Source: Sulfitobacter sp. JL08 | GTDB taxonomy: Bacteria > Pseudomonadota > Alphaproteobacteria > Rhodobacterales > Rhodobacteraceae | Assembly (NCBI RefSeq): GCF_003352045.1 | Contig: NZ_CP025815.1 | Span: forward strand, 3,782,001-3,846,000 | Direction of reading: 5' to 3' | DNA: 64,000 nucleotides | The notes under the pieces: model-generated | What the model was told of the DNA's origin: nothing | What the model saw: only the letters and a program-made list of their open reading frames with translations | The model's database searches: none | In this document: positions 46,734 through 56,731 of the stretch, one piece after another | Numbering within the stretch: position 1 is the stretch's first letter | Layout of the letters: the number at the start of each line of letters is the position of its first letter | Made by a program: the position numbers and the translations under genes

Positions 46734-47669
46734 ATGGCCGATCTCGCCGACCCTCGCATCCATGTTGATCTGGCACATCTTCAGGCGCTGAAACTGATGG
46801 CGCGCCACATCAGTTTTCTGCCCGGTCAACCGGTCGACAGTATCCTGAACGGGCGCCATGCCTCGCGTCTGAAAGGGCGCGGCCTGAATTTCGAAGAACT
46901 GCGGCATTACAGTATCGGCGATGATGTCCGCACGATTGACTGGAAGGTCACGGCGCGGGCGCGAGAACCCTATGTGCGCGTCTACACCGAAGAACGGGAC
47001 AGACCCGCGCTTCTGATCGTGGATCAGCGGATGTCGATGTTTTTTGGCAGCAAGCGGAACATGAAATCCGTCACCGCCGCCGAAGCCGCCGCGCTGGCCG
47101 CCTTTGCCATTCGTGAACAGGGCGATCGTGTGGGCGGCATCGTATTCAATGATGAATCCGTGATCGAACACCGGCCACAGTCCAGCCTGAAAGCGCTGAA
47201 CCGGTTTCTGGCGTCGGTGGCGTCAGCAAATTCGGCGTTATCGGCAGATCATATTCCCGCGCAATCCATGCTATTGAACCAGCCGCTGGCCGCTGCATCG
47301 CGCATCGCCAAGACAAAGGGGCTTGTTCTGGTGTTCAGCGATTTCGACGGCATGGACGCCACGACAGAAAAAATACTGCGCGCCCTTGCCCAGCATAATG
47401 ACGTGATTCTGTTTACCGTCACCGATCCCATCGCCGACGATATGCCCAAGGATCTGGATATCGTTGTGTCCGACGGTCAGTTACAGGCGCAACTGGCCAT
47501 CGGATCAGACCAGACACGCAAAAAGCTGCAGGATTTTGCTTCGGCCCGGCTAAAGACCTTGCTGGAGATTTCGCAGAAATATGGCATTCCAGTTCTGCCC
47601 CTGACGGCGGCGGCGGAAACCCTGCCGCAGATACTTGCGTTGATGGGCGCAAGACGCAAACCGACATGA
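46734..47669 (+). CDS. DUF58-family protein of the MoxR/Bat operon
   Basis: 311 residues of the DUF58 type: the signature RGLNFEELRHYSIGDDVRTIDWKVTARAREPYVRVYTEERD, then a VWA-like fold with IVDQRMSM. It has no obvious TM segment. Its partner is the MoxR ATPase that precedes it; the ribosome site GGGGAAC is clear. The stop overlaps the next gene by four bases. Confidence 0.88.
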   Translation: MADLADPRIHVDLAHLQALKLMARHISFLPGQPVDSILNGRHASRLKGRGLNFEELRHYSIGDDVRTIDWKVTARAREPYVRVYTEERDRPALLIVDQRMSMFFGSKRNMKSVTAAEAAALAAFAIREQGDRVGGIVFNDESVIEHRPQSSLKALNRFLASVASANSALSADHIPAQSMLLNQPLAAASRIAKTKGLVLVFSDFDGMDATTEKILRALAQHNDVILFTVTDPIADDMPKDLDIVVSDGQLQAQLAIGSDQTRKKLQDFASARLKTLLEISQKYGIPVLPLTAAAETLPQILALMGARRKPT

Positions 47670-48145
47670 GCGAGGATCTTTCAAAACTCGGCCTGACCGA
47701 ACTTTATGATCAGCTGATCCCGATCACGACGCCGCCGCAGGTGCCGCTGACGCCGCAAACGGCAGGATGGTTGATTTTGGCCGCCGTCATCACAGCCGCC
47801 GGTATCGTTGCTATTGCCCTGTGGCGGCGGCGATACCGCGCCAACGCCTATCGCCGCGCAGCGCTTGCCGCACTGCAAGATGCCGGCGACAATCCGGCAA
47901 TGATTGCACATATCCTGCGACGGACCGCAATTGCCGCGTACCCGCGCGACAGGGTGGCGGGCCTGATCGGTGACGACTGGCTAGGGTTTCTGGATGCGAC
48001 CTGTCCAGATATCAAACTGTCCCGAACCGATGCCGGGCAAACACTGCTGAATGCGCCTTACACAGCGACCGCACCGGATACGGATCTGGCCGCATCGGCG
48101 CGCCGCTGGATCAAATCGCATACGACCAAGGGAACAGTGCCATGA
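47666..48145 (+). CDS. DUF4381-type membrane protein of the MoxR/Bat operon
   Basis: 159 residues; one TM helix near 33-51 (GWLILAAVITAAGIVAIAL) and a C-terminal helical domain. The N-terminal LTELYDQLIPITTPPQVPLTPQTAGW is typical of the family. It overlaps both neighbours by four bases. Confidence 0.83.
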   Translation: MSEDLSKLGLTELYDQLIPITTPPQVPLTPQTAGWLILAAVITAAGIVAIALWRRRYRANAYRRAALAALQDAGDNPAMIAHILRRTAIAAYPRDRVAGLIGDDWLGFLDATCPDIKLSRTDAGQTLLNAPYTATAPDTDLAASARRWIKSHTTKGTVP

Positions 48146-49125
48146 TGCTGACCTTTGGCTTTGTCTGGGCGTTCTGCCTATTACCGCTTCCCCTGTTGGT
48201 ATGGTGGTTGGCCCCACCGCACAAGGAACGCACCACAGCGTTGCGCGTGCCGTTCTTTCGCCAGGTCACCAGCGCCACGCAAAGCGCGGTGTCACAGGGC
48301 GCGTTGGTTCTGCCACGGTCGAGATTGCAGATGTTGACCACCATCCTGTGCTGGATTCTTCTGGTCACGGCTCTGGCACGGCCGGAACGTCTGGGTGATC
48401 CTGTAACAATCGAAAAATCGACACGGGATCTGATATTGGCCGTCGATATTTCAGGGTCCATGGATGACCGCGATATGGAAGCGCCCGACGGCACGCGCAA
48501 ACAACGGCTGCAAGCGGTCAAGGATGTGATCGCTGGATTTATCGCCGATCGGGAAGGCGATCGGATCAGCCTGATCGTGTTTGGCGCAAAAGCCTATGTT
48601 CAGACACCGTTTACCGAAGATCTGGACAGCGTGTCGGAATTGCTGAACCAGACACAGGTCGGCATGGCGGGGCCGAATACGGCCATCGGCGATGCCATTG
48701 GCCTGTCCATCCGCACCTTTGAAACCAGCGAAGTGGACCAGCGCCTGCTGATCCTGCTTAGTGACGGTGCCGACACCAGCAGCATGATGAGCCCCGTAAA
48801 CGCGGCCGAGATTGCCGCACAGGCGGGCGTGACGATTTACACGATAGGGGTCGGCGACCCGGAAGGCAGCGGCGAAGAACGGCTTGATCTGGACGCGCTG
48901 GAAGACATCGCAACCCGTGCATCAGGATCGTTCTATTACGCCGATGATGAACAGGGATTGGCCGAAATATACGACCGGATTGATGAAAGTAATCCGCGCG
49001 TCACCGACACCCAGACCTTTCAGCCCCGCGACCAGATCGGATTTATCCCGCTGTCGCTTGCCCTTGTGATTGGCCTTGTGGTTCTGGCGTTCTTGCATCT
49101 GACCCGTCCGGGGCGGCGCGCATGA
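48142..49125 (+). CDS. Membrane-anchored VWA protein (BatA type)
   Basis: 327 residues: TM at the N-terminus, a second near 66-80, a VWA domain with a full MIDAS motif DISGSMDD (Asp102, Ser104, Ser106), and a C-terminal TM (ALVIGLVVLAFLH). It resembles BatA/BatB of aerotolerance operons, which act in the periplasm with the MoxR ATPase. Confidence 0.9.
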   Translation: MMLTFGFVWAFCLLPLPLLVWWLAPPHKERTTALRVPFFRQVTSATQSAVSQGALVLPRSRLQMLTTILCWILLVTALARPERLGDPVTIEKSTRDLILAVDISGSMDDRDMEAPDGTRKQRLQAVKDVIAGFIADREGDRISLIVFGAKAYVQTPFTEDLDSVSELLNQTQVGMAGPNTAIGDAIGLSIRTFETSEVDQRLLILLSDGADTSSMMSPVNAAEIAAQAGVTIYTIGVGDPEGSGEERLDLDALEDIATRASGSFYYADDEQGLAEIYDRIDESNPRVTDTQTFQPRDQIGFIPLSLALVIGLVVLAFLHLTRPGRRA

Positions 49126-50654
49126 TGGAAGATATCACATACTGGCTTGGCGTTTTTCATTTCATCCGGCCGTGGTGGTTGATCACCGTGCCTTTGGCTG
49201 CCCTGTTATGGTGGCGGATCCGCCCGAAAGCGGATCAGCAGGCGGCATTGACCAAAGGGTTTCCTGCGCATCTGGCCAAGGCATTGACAGTGGGCGGACA
49301 GGGCAGGCAACGGTTTTATCCCATCGACGGTGTCGCTGCGTTTCTGGTGCTTCTGGCGCTGGCGGCCGCCGGGCCGACATGGGGCCGGTTGCCAAATCCG
49401 CTGCTTGCACAAACGGCCCCGCTGGCTGTCGCGATCAAGGTGACGCCATCGATGGAAGCAAACGATGTTCAGCCCACCCGACTGGACCGCGCGCAATTCA
49501 AAATCCTTGATCTCGTGGCGCGGCGGGCAGGTGCGGAAACCGCCCTGATCGCCTACGCAGGGACGGCACATCGCGTCGCCCCCCTGACAACCGATCCGAA
49601 TATCCTGCGCTCTTACATGCAGGGGCTTTCCCCCGAAGTGATGCCCAAGGACGGCGCCGATGCGGCGGCAGCCCTGACCAAGGCGGTGGCCGAACTGGAA
49701 CGCACCCAGACGCCTGGCGCTATTCTGTTTGTGCTGGATGATTTCACCCCAGCCGACAGCGCCGCGTTCGCGAATGAAGCCGACGCACGGCCACCCGTTG
49801 TCTTTTTCGTGATTGCACCCGACAGCGTTGTGCTCCCGCAGCTGGAAACTGTCCCGAATGCATCAACCGTGCGGCTAAGTGCGGATGACAGCGATCTTGA
49901 CCGGATCGAGCGGCGCATATTGTCCGCCTACCGCAAGGCGCTGCTGGACGATGAAACGCAGACCTGGAATGACAGGGGATGGCTTTTGGGATGGCCTGCT
50001 GCGCTGTTGCTTTTGCTGTGGTTCCGCAAAGGGTGGACGATGCGGTGGGCTGTTCTGATCGGGCTGGTTGTGGGCCTGAACACGCCCAATGCCGCCCGTG
50101 CAGATGGCTGGAAAAGCTGGTTCTGGACACCGGATCAACAGGGGCGTCTGGCCTTTGACGACAAGGATTTCAAGGCGGCCGCCGACCTGTTTCAGGATCC
50201 GCAATGGCGCGCATATGCCCAGTTCAAAGACGGCCAGTACGAGGCCGCGGCCGAAAGCTATGCCGCGATGGAGGGGGCCGACGCCGCCTTTGGCGAAGGC
50301 ATGGCCCGCCTGCGCAACCGCCAGTACCGCCCGGGCATGCGCGCCTTTGAACGGGCGCTGGAACTGCAACCGGATTTCGACGCCGCCCGCCACAATCTGG
50401 AAGTCGCAACCGCAATGGTGAAGCTGGTCGAAGAAACACAGGCGCAATCCGACACCGGCGAAGAGGCCGGTATCGGCGCGGACGAGATCGTCTTTGACAA
50501 TGAAAGCGGGATGGGTGCGGAAACCCAGATCGAATCCGAAAAAGAAGGCGGTGGCCTGCAAACGGCAGATGAATGGATGCGCTCGGTTGATACGGATGTA
50601 GGTGACTTTCTGAAATCCCGCTTTCTGATTGAAAATTCGCAGGTGGCGGAATGA
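49122..50654 (+). CDS. VWA-TPR membrane protein (BatB/BatC type) with degenerate MIDAS
   Basis: 510 residues: TM near 15-30, VWA-like domain, TM near 290-325, then TPR repeats (350-430) and an acidic tail. In the position of the DxSxS MIDAS the sequence reads K-V-T-P-S (Lys106, Thr108, Ser110), so it probably cannot bind the usual metal. The TPR part corresponds to BatC fused to BatB. Four-base overlaps link it to both neighbours. Confidence 0.87.
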   Translation: MMEDITYWLGVFHFIRPWWLITVPLAALLWWRIRPKADQQAALTKGFPAHLAKALTVGGQGRQRFYPIDGVAAFLVLLALAAAGPTWGRLPNPLLAQTAPLAVAIKVTPSMEANDVQPTRLDRAQFKILDLVARRAGAETALIAYAGTAHRVAPLTTDPNILRSYMQGLSPEVMPKDGADAAAALTKAVAELERTQTPGAILFVLDDFTPADSAAFANEADARPPVVFFVIAPDSVVLPQLETVPNASTVRLSADDSDLDRIERRILSAYRKALLDDETQTWNDRGWLLGWPAALLLLLWFRKGWTMRWAVLIGLVVGLNTPNAARADGWKSWFWTPDQQGRLAFDDKDFKAAADLFQDPQWRAYAQFKDGQYEAAAESYAAMEGADAAFGEGMARLRNRQYRPGMRAFERALELQPDFDAARHNLEVATAMVKLVEETQAQSDTGEEAGIGADEIVFDNESGMGAETQIESEKEGGGLQTADEWMRSVDTDVGDFLKSRFLIENSQVAE

Positions 50655-51910
50655 TCCGGTTTGTGATCACCCTGTGCCTTGCGCTTGCACTGGCCCTGCC
50701 CGCGGCTGCACAAGATCCCAAGATCGAATTCAGCGCACAGGAAGACACGGTTCTTTTGGGCCAGCCCCTGATCGTACGGCTAAAGGTGCTGGTGCCGACC
50801 TTCATGCCGTCCCCGCCCGCCTTTCCATCCTTCGAAGCGCCCAACCTGATGGTCAGGCTGAACGGGCGCGCCACCAACCCGACCAGCGAAACCATCGACG
50901 GGGAAACATGGTCGGGCGTGATCCGCACCTATACGATCTATCCCATGATCGAGGGCACATTCCAGTTGCCCGCCTCTGACCTGACAATTGTATATCAAGA
51001 TGACGACGGCGTAACGCCCGTCACGAAAACGCTTTCCACACCCGCTTTTGCGTTCACGTCAACCATTCCCGAGGGGGCCAGGGGGCTTGATCCCGTCATT
51101 CTTGCCAAGGACCTGGAGATCACCCAATCCATCACCGCAGCGGACGGGCCGATCAAGGTCGGGGATGCGATCACCAGACAGCTTGAAATCAGCGTCGAAG
51201 GCACATCACCCTTGTTTCTTCCGCCTTTGCTGGTCGAAACTGAAACTGAAAATCTGCGGGGATATCCGCAAGATCCCAAAGTCACCGAAGCCGTTGATCG
51301 CGGGGTTTTGTCGGGCACGCGCACGGAACAGATATCCTATATTGCCACGCAGGCAGGGCCAGTCAGCTTGCCGGTCTTGCAGCTGGAGTGGTTCAATCTG
51401 TCTTCAAACCAGGTGGAAACCGTGGAACTGGACGGTGCGAGCTTTGAAATAGAGCCAGGCCCCACGCCAAAACGCGAAGCAGATCCCGCGCTGATCCTGA
51501 TGTGGATGGCCTTGGGGGTCGGCGGGGCGATCGTGGGCTGGGCCATGTGGCGGTTCTTGTGGCCTGTGCTTCGCCAGCGACGTGCGCGCCGCAAATCCGA
51601 ACGCAAGGCAAGCGAGGCTTACGCCCATCAAAACCTGCGCAAAGCCATCGGGCATCACAATCTGAACGAAACCTTGCGCTGGCTGGAAATCTGGCGGCAC
51701 CGGATGCCCCCCCGATCAGCCGTGGCGCAAACCGCCATCGATACGGCCCTGTTGTCGATCACCGCTGCGCAGTTCGGCTCCGGCACCAAACCGGATGTCA
51801 AAGCTGCGTGGGCTGAACTGGGCTGCGCGGTTGAGGCCGCGCGCAAGGCCGAACAGGCAGCATTGTCGAATGATCAGGCGTCATCCCTGCCCGCACTCAA
51901 CCCGTTCTGA
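50651..51910 (+). CDS. BatD-type protein, oxygen-tolerance family
   Basis: 419 residues with signal peptide to residue 20 (PAAAQ), beta-rich periplasmic segments, a TM helix near 278-300 (MWMALGVGGAIVGWAMW) and a cytoplasmic basic tail. This layout fits BatD. It is the last gene of the operon, and its end lies seven bases from the convergent cytosine deaminase. Confidence 0.85.
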   Translation: MIRFVITLCLALALALPAAAQDPKIEFSAQEDTVLLGQPLIVRLKVLVPTFMPSPPAFPSFEAPNLMVRLNGRATNPTSETIDGETWSGVIRTYTIYPMIEGTFQLPASDLTIVYQDDDGVTPVTKTLSTPAFAFTSTIPEGARGLDPVILAKDLEITQSITAADGPIKVGDAITRQLEISVEGTSPLFLPPLLVETETENLRGYPQDPKVTEAVDRGVLSGTRTEQISYIATQAGPVSLPVLQLEWFNLSSNQVETVELDGASFEIEPGPTPKREADPALILMWMALGVGGAIVGWAMWRFLWPVLRQRRARRKSERKASEAYAHQNLRKAIGHHNLNETLRWLEIWRHRMPPRSAVAQTAIDTALLSITAAQFGSGTKPDVKAAWAELGCAVEAARKAEQAALSNDQASSLPALNPF

Positions 51911-51916
51911 CCCGTC

Positions 51917-53194
51917 CTAGGAATGGGCCGCGTGTCTGCGCCGCACATGATCGGGTCGCCCGTCAACCGAAAGGCGCGCATTGTTGCGCTGCTTGCGTGA
52001 CACCACTTTGCCCTTGGCGATCACGCACAGCCGGTCAGGGCGCAGACGCACCGCCTCAATCGGGTTGCCGGCATCCAGCACCACAAGCGAAGCCTTGGCG
52101 CCCACATGCAGGCCGTAATCGTCAATCCCCATGATCTGCGCATTAGAATGCGTGACCATCTCGAAACACTGGCGCATCTCATCCGGGCTGGACATCTGGG
52201 CCACGTGCAACCCCATGAACGCCACATCCAGCATGTCGGCCGTGCCTAGGCTGTACCACGGGTCCATCACGCAATCCTGCCCCCAGCCGACAGTGATGCC
52301 CATCGCCAGCATTTCCTTGACCCGCGTCAGCCCGCGGCGTTTGGGGAACGTATCATGCCGGCCCTGCAACATGATGTTGATCAGAGGGTTTGGAATGGCG
52401 GCCACCTGTGCCTCGGCCATCAGCGACAACAGTTTCGAGACATAGTAATTGTCCATCGAATGCATCGACGTCAGGTGTGATCCGGCCACCCTGCCCTGCA
52501 AACCAAGGCGCTGGGTTTCGTAAGCCAGTGTTTCGATATGGCGCGACATCGGATCATCTGTTTCGTCGCAATGCATGTCCACCATCAGTCCGCGCTTTGC
52601 CGCCATTTCACACAGCGCCGTCACCGATGCGGCCCCATCCGCCATCGTGCGTTCGAAATGCGGGATGCCGCCCACCACATCCACGCCCATATCCAGGGCG
52701 CGCACGGTGTTTTGCAACGCTGTCGGATCGCGAAAGAGCCCGTCCTGCGGGAACGCGACCAGTTGCAGATCGATATAGTCCGCCACCTGCTTTTTCACGT
52801 CCAGCAACACCTCAACTCCGGTCAGAGTGTTATCGCAAGTGTCCACATGGCTGCGGATCGCAAGCAGACCCATCGAAACCGCCCAGTCACAATAGGCCAG
52901 TGCACGGTCGCGCACCTCGTCCGGTGTCATCACCTGTTTCAACTCGCCCCACAGACCGATCCCTTCCAGCAGGGTGCCGGATGCGTTGATGCGCGGCGTG
53001 CCATAGGAAAGCGTTGCGTCCATATGGAAATGCGGATCGACAAAGGGCGGGCTGACCAGATCGCCACTGGCGTCGATCACTTCGCCTGCTTCGGCTTCGA
53101 TCTTGTCGATCGCGGTGATCTTGCCGCCCGCGATCCCAATATCGGCCACACGCCCGTCCGGCAGCGTGCCGCCTTTGACAATCAGATCAAACAT
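51917..53194 (-). CDS. codA: Cytosine deaminase-family amidohydrolase
   Basis: 425 residues. Metal site His55/His57 in DPHFHMD, then HCDETDDP, GSHLTSMHSMDN and GQDCVMDPWYSLGTADML, which parallel CodA (GHDDVFDPWYPLGTANML in E. coli). It releases uracil and ammonia from cytosine, or acts on a related cyclic amidine. It is the last gene of a nucleobase/nucleoside uptake operon, and its start overlaps the permease stop (TGATG). Confidence 0.87.
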   Translation of the reverse strand: MFDLIVKGGTLPDGRVADIGIAGGKITAIDKIEAEAGEVIDASGDLVSPPFVDPHFHMDATLSYGTPRINASGTLLEGIGLWGELKQVMTPDEVRDRALAYCDWAVSMGLLAIRSHVDTCDNTLTGVEVLLDVKKQVADYIDLQLVAFPQDGLFRDPTALQNTVRALDMGVDVVGGIPHFERTMADGAASVTALCEMAAKRGLMVDMHCDETDDPMSRHIETLAYETQRLGLQGRVAGSHLTSMHSMDNYYVSKLLSLMAEAQVAAIPNPLINIMLQGRHDTFPKRRGLTRVKEMLAMGITVGWGQDCVMDPWYSLGTADMLDVAFMGLHVAQMSSPDEMRQCFEMVTHSNAQIMGIDDYGLHVGAKASLVVLDAGNPIEAVRLRPDRLCVIAKGKVVSRKQRNNARLSVDGRPDHVRRRHAAHS

Positions 53195-54138
53195 CAGCGT
53201 TCTCCCTTGTTGAACGGCACCATCAATGCGGCTGGCACCTCGGCGCGGCGCGACATGATCACCAGCGCAAGGATCGAAAGGATATAGGGCATCATCAGGA
53301 ATATCTGATAGGGCACATCGGCCCCCAGCGGCGTTTGCTGCACCCTGATCTGCAACGCGTCAAAAGCCGCAAACAGGATCGCCCCGATCAGCGTTTTTCC
53401 CGGCTTCCACGATCCGAACACCACCAGCGCGATACAGATCCAGCCCCGCCCGTTGACCATTTCGAAAAAGAACGAATTGAACGCCGACATGGTCAGAAAT
53501 GCACCACCCACGGCCATCAACCCGCTGCCCACCATCACGGCCCCCATCCGAATGCCCGTAACCGACAGCCCCTGCGCCGCCACGGCCGAAGGGTTTTCGC
53601 CTGCCGCGCGCAGGGCAAGGCCCAGTGGCGTACGATACAAAACGACCGAGACAACCACCACCAGCACAAAGGCCAGATAGGTCAGCGGCGTCTGGTTGAA
53701 CAGCGCCGGGCCAATCAGCGGAATGTCGGACAACACAGGGATCGGCAATGGCTGAAATGCTTCGATCTTGGGCGGGGATGTCACCTCGGGGAGGGCCAGA
53801 CGGTAGCAGAAATAGGTCAGCGACGTGGCCAGCAAGGTAATGCCAAGGCCCACGACATGCTGTGACAGCCCAAAGGGCACCGTCAGCGTGCCATGCAGCA
53901 ACCCGAACAACATACCCGCCAGCATCGCGGCACATACCCCGACCCACAGACCGCCCCCCAGATAGACCGTCATCCAGCCGACAAAGGCGCCCACCACCAT
54001 GATGCCTTCGATCCCAAGGTTCAGCACACCCGCGCGTTCACAGATCAATTCACCCAGCGCGGCAAAGATCAGCGGGCTGGCGATGCGGATCGCAGCGGCC
54101 CAGAAACTGGCGGATAACAGGATATCAATGATGTCCAT
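53194..54138 (-). CDS. ABC transporter permease, BMP/nucleoside type (second permease)
   Basis: 314 residues with about nine hydrophobic segments of the BPD_transp_2 family. It pairs with the preceding permease. The start codon is three bases after the partner's stop. Confidence 0.9.
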   Translation of the reverse strand: MDIIDILLSASFWAAAIRIASPLIFAALGELICERAGVLNLGIEGIMVVGAFVGWMTVYLGGGLWVGVCAAMLAGMLFGLLHGTLTVPFGLSQHVVGLGITLLATSLTYFCYRLALPEVTSPPKIEAFQPLPIPVLSDIPLIGPALFNQTPLTYLAFVLVVVVSVVLYRTPLGLALRAAGENPSAVAAQGLSVTGIRMGAVMVGSGLMAVGGAFLTMSAFNSFFFEMVNGRGWICIALVVFGSWKPGKTLIGAILFAAFDALQIRVQQTPLGADVPYQIFLMMPYILSILALVIMSRRAEVPAALMVPFNKGER

Positions 54139-54141
54139 CGC

Positions 54142-55191
54142 CTAATCCCACCTGATCCGGAACCGTGTCAGCATGATTGCCAGCACCATCATTAACAGCG
54201 CCGTGGCCAGCATGATGTCAGCCAGATAGGTCGGCACGCCCACTGCCCTGCTCATGCTGTCGGCGCCCACAAAAATACCCGCAACGAACAGCGCGGCAAC
54301 AACAACGCCCAACGGATTAAGCAGCGCCAGCATCGCGACAATAATACCGGTATAACCAAACCCCGGAGACAGATCCAAAGTCAGGCTGCCCTTAAGGCCC
54401 GCCACTTCGGAAAATCCTGCCAGCGCCGCCAGCCCGCCTGACAGCAACGCCGTTTTGATCAGTACCAGATTGACCGGAATACCGGCAAAGCGCGCCGCAT
54501 CCTTGTTCTGGCCGACCGCGCGCATTTCATATCCCAGCGTCGTGCGCGTTTGCACGACCCAGATGATCAGGGCCGAAATCAGCGCAAGGCCAAAACCCCA
54601 GTGCAGGCGCAAACCTTCGACAATGCGGGGCAATCGCGCCTCGGCCAGAAGTTTTTGCGATTTGGGCCAGCCCATCGCCATCGGGTCTTTCAACGCGCCT
54701 TCCAGCAGCATCGACACCCACAGCAGAACTACAAAGTTCAAAAGCAGGGTTGTCACAACCTCGTCCACGCCGAAACGGGTTTTCAGATAGGTGGGCAACA
54801 ACAGCACCATCGCACCCGCCACCATCGCAGCCAGTGCAATGGTCGGAATAAGTGCGGCAGACGCCCAGGGCAGTGCCCCGGTGCCCAGAACAACCGTGAC
54901 CACCGCACCGACATATAATTGCGCCTCGGCTCCGATGTTCCACAGCTTGGCGCGAAAGGCGACAGCCACGGCAAGGCCGGTAAAGATCAGCGGCGTGGCC
55001 CTGTTCAGCGTTTCAAGGGCCGCAAACTGCGATCCGAACGCACCCTTGAATATCAGGCCCAGCACCGAAAACGGCGAAGCGCCCGCAACCATGGCCAGCA
55101 GGGATGTGACAATCACGGTGCTGATCAGTGCCACGGCGGGCAGGCCGGTAGTCCGCGACAATGCCGGGTTCGCGATCGGTTCAAGCCGCAT
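54142..55191 (-). CDS. ABC transporter permease, BMP/nucleoside type (first permease)
   Basis: 349 residues from the ATG after GGGGAACACCC (MRLEPIANPALSR); an upstream ATG at 55266 lies well inside the ATPase gene and is less likely. Multiple TM helices of the BPD_transp_2 family. Its start overlaps the ATPase stop by 11 bases. Confidence 0.9.
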   Translation of the reverse strand: MRLEPIANPALSRTTGLPAVALISTVIVTSLLAMVAGASPFSVLGLIFKGAFGSQFAALETLNRATPLIFTGLAVAVAFRAKLWNIGAEAQLYVGAVVTVVLGTGALPWASAALIPTIALAAMVAGAMVLLLPTYLKTRFGVDEVVTTLLLNFVVLLWVSMLLEGALKDPMAMGWPKSQKLLAEARLPRIVEGLRLHWGFGLALISALIIWVVQTRTTLGYEMRAVGQNKDAARFAGIPVNLVLIKTALLSGGLAALAGFSEVAGLKGSLTLDLSPGFGYTGIIVAMLALLNPLGVVVAALFVAGIFVGADSMSRAVGVPTYLADIMLATALLMMVLAIMLTRFRIRWD

Positions 55192-56731
55192 GGGTGTTCC
55201 CCTGCTCGAACCCGTGGCCAGCCATCCAGACCCCCAGTTCTGTTGTTGTCTTGCTGCCACGATCAAACGCGGGCGAAAGCCGGCCTTCGGAAATCACGTG
55301 GATCACATCCGACAGCGCGACGATTTCGTCCAGATCCTCGGAAATCAGGATCACCGCCGCCCCACGATCCCGCGCGGCCAGCAACTGTTCGTGCACATAG
55401 GTCAGCGCGCCGATATCCAGACCGCGCACCGGCTGGTTCGCCAGCACAATCATCGGTTCGGTTTCCAGAACGCGGCCCAGAATAAGCTTTTGCATATTGC
55501 CGCCCGATAGCAGGCGAATGCGCGTTTCCGGCCCGGGACAGCGCACATCATAGGTTTTGATGATGTTTTCGGTGAAACTGCGCGCGCGCGCCCAGTTCAT
55601 CCAGCCTTTGCGGCTGTAGGGCGGTTTCGCATAGAGTTCCAGTATCGCGTTTTCCGTCAGGTCAAAATCGGAAATTGTGCCGGTCTTGTGCCGGTCTTCG
55701 GGAATACGCGCGATACCTGCCGACACCGCATTGCGCGGTGACCAGTTCACAGGTTCCACCCCGTCCAGATGCAGATCGCCCTCTGCCGGCCGGATCAGCC
55801 CGCCCACCAGATCGGCCAGTGCCGCCTGCCCGTTGCCGGATACACCCGCCAGCCCGATAATCTGCCCCGCGCGCACCGAAAGGTTCACAGCCTTCAACCC
55901 CGGCGCACTGCCACGATCAGGCGTTGAAACGGTATCAAGCTGCAACAACACCTTGCCCGGCGTGCTGGTTTGAACCTGGGCCGCCGGCACTTCTGCCCCC
56001 ACCATCATTTCTGCCAGCGTATGACGGTCTGTATCCGCTGTCATTGCTTCTGCCACCAGCTTGCCGTGGCGCAAAACCACAACCCTTGATGAAATGGCCG
56101 CCACCTCGTGCAGTTTGTGCGAAATAAAGATTACCGACAGGCCATGCGCCACCGCCTTGCGCATCGTGGCGAACAGATCATCGGTTTCCTGCGGGGTCAG
56201 AACCGCTGTCGGTTCGTCCAGAATAAGAATGCGGGCATCGCGATAAAGCGCTTTCAGGATTTCGACCCGCTGGCGTTCTCCGACCGTCAGCGACCCGACC
56301 AGCGCATCAGGATCAACGCTCAGCCCGTAATCATCCACCAGTGCCAGAATACGCGCCCTTGCATCGGCGCGGCCAAAGCCAAGTTTCCACAACGGCATCG
56401 TGCCCAGCACGATGTTTTCCAGCACCGTCATGTTATCGGCCAGCGTGAAATGCTGATGCACCATGCCCACGCCCGCCGCCAGCGTGGCGCGCGGGTTTCC
56501 GGGCGGAATGGGGTGTCCGAACACTTCTACAGTGCCAGTATCGGCGGTGTACTGACCGAACAGGATATTCATCAACGTCGTTTTGCCGGCACCGTTTTCG
56601 CCCAAAAGGGCGATCACTTCACCTTTGTGCAAATCAAAGCTGATTGCATCATTGGCCACCAGTGACCCAAAGGATTTGGTAATATTGTCAAGGCGCAGGA
56701 CAACCTGCGCCTTGGTGTTGGTTTCGTTCAC
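55181..56731 (-). CDS. ABC transporter ATPase, two-domain BMP/nucleoside type
   Basis: 516 residues with two ABC halves. The first has a good Walker A GENGAGKTT, signature LTVGERQRVE and ILDEPT. The second has the degenerate P-loop GVSGNGQAA, LSGGNMQK and, at Walker B, LANQPVRGLD without the glutamate, as in RbsA/MglA-like proteins. It energises uptake of nucleosides or nucleobases. Confidence 0.92.
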   Translation of the reverse strand: MNETNTKAQVVLRLDNITKSFGSLVANDAISFDLHKGEVIALLGENGAGKTTLMNILFGQYTADTGTVEVFGHPIPPGNPRATLAAGVGMVHQHFTLADNMTVLENIVLGTMPLWKLGFGRADARARILALVDDYGLSVDPDALVGSLTVGERQRVEILKALYRDARILILDEPTAVLTPQETDDLFATMRKAVAHGLSVIFISHKLHEVAAISSRVVVLRHGKLVAEAMTADTDRHTLAEMMVGAEVPAAQVQTSTPGKVLLQLDTVSTPDRGSAPGLKAVNLSVRAGQIIGLAGVSGNGQAALADLVGGLIRPAEGDLHLDGVEPVNWSPRNAVSAGIARIPEDRHKTGTISDFDLTENAILELYAKPPYSRKGWMNWARARSFTENIIKTYDVRCPGPETRIRLLSGGNMQKLILGRVLETEPMIVLANQPVRGLDIGALTYVHEQLLAARDRGAAVILISEDLDEIVALSDVIHVISEGRLSPAFDRGSKTTTELGVWMAGHGFEQGNTHAA

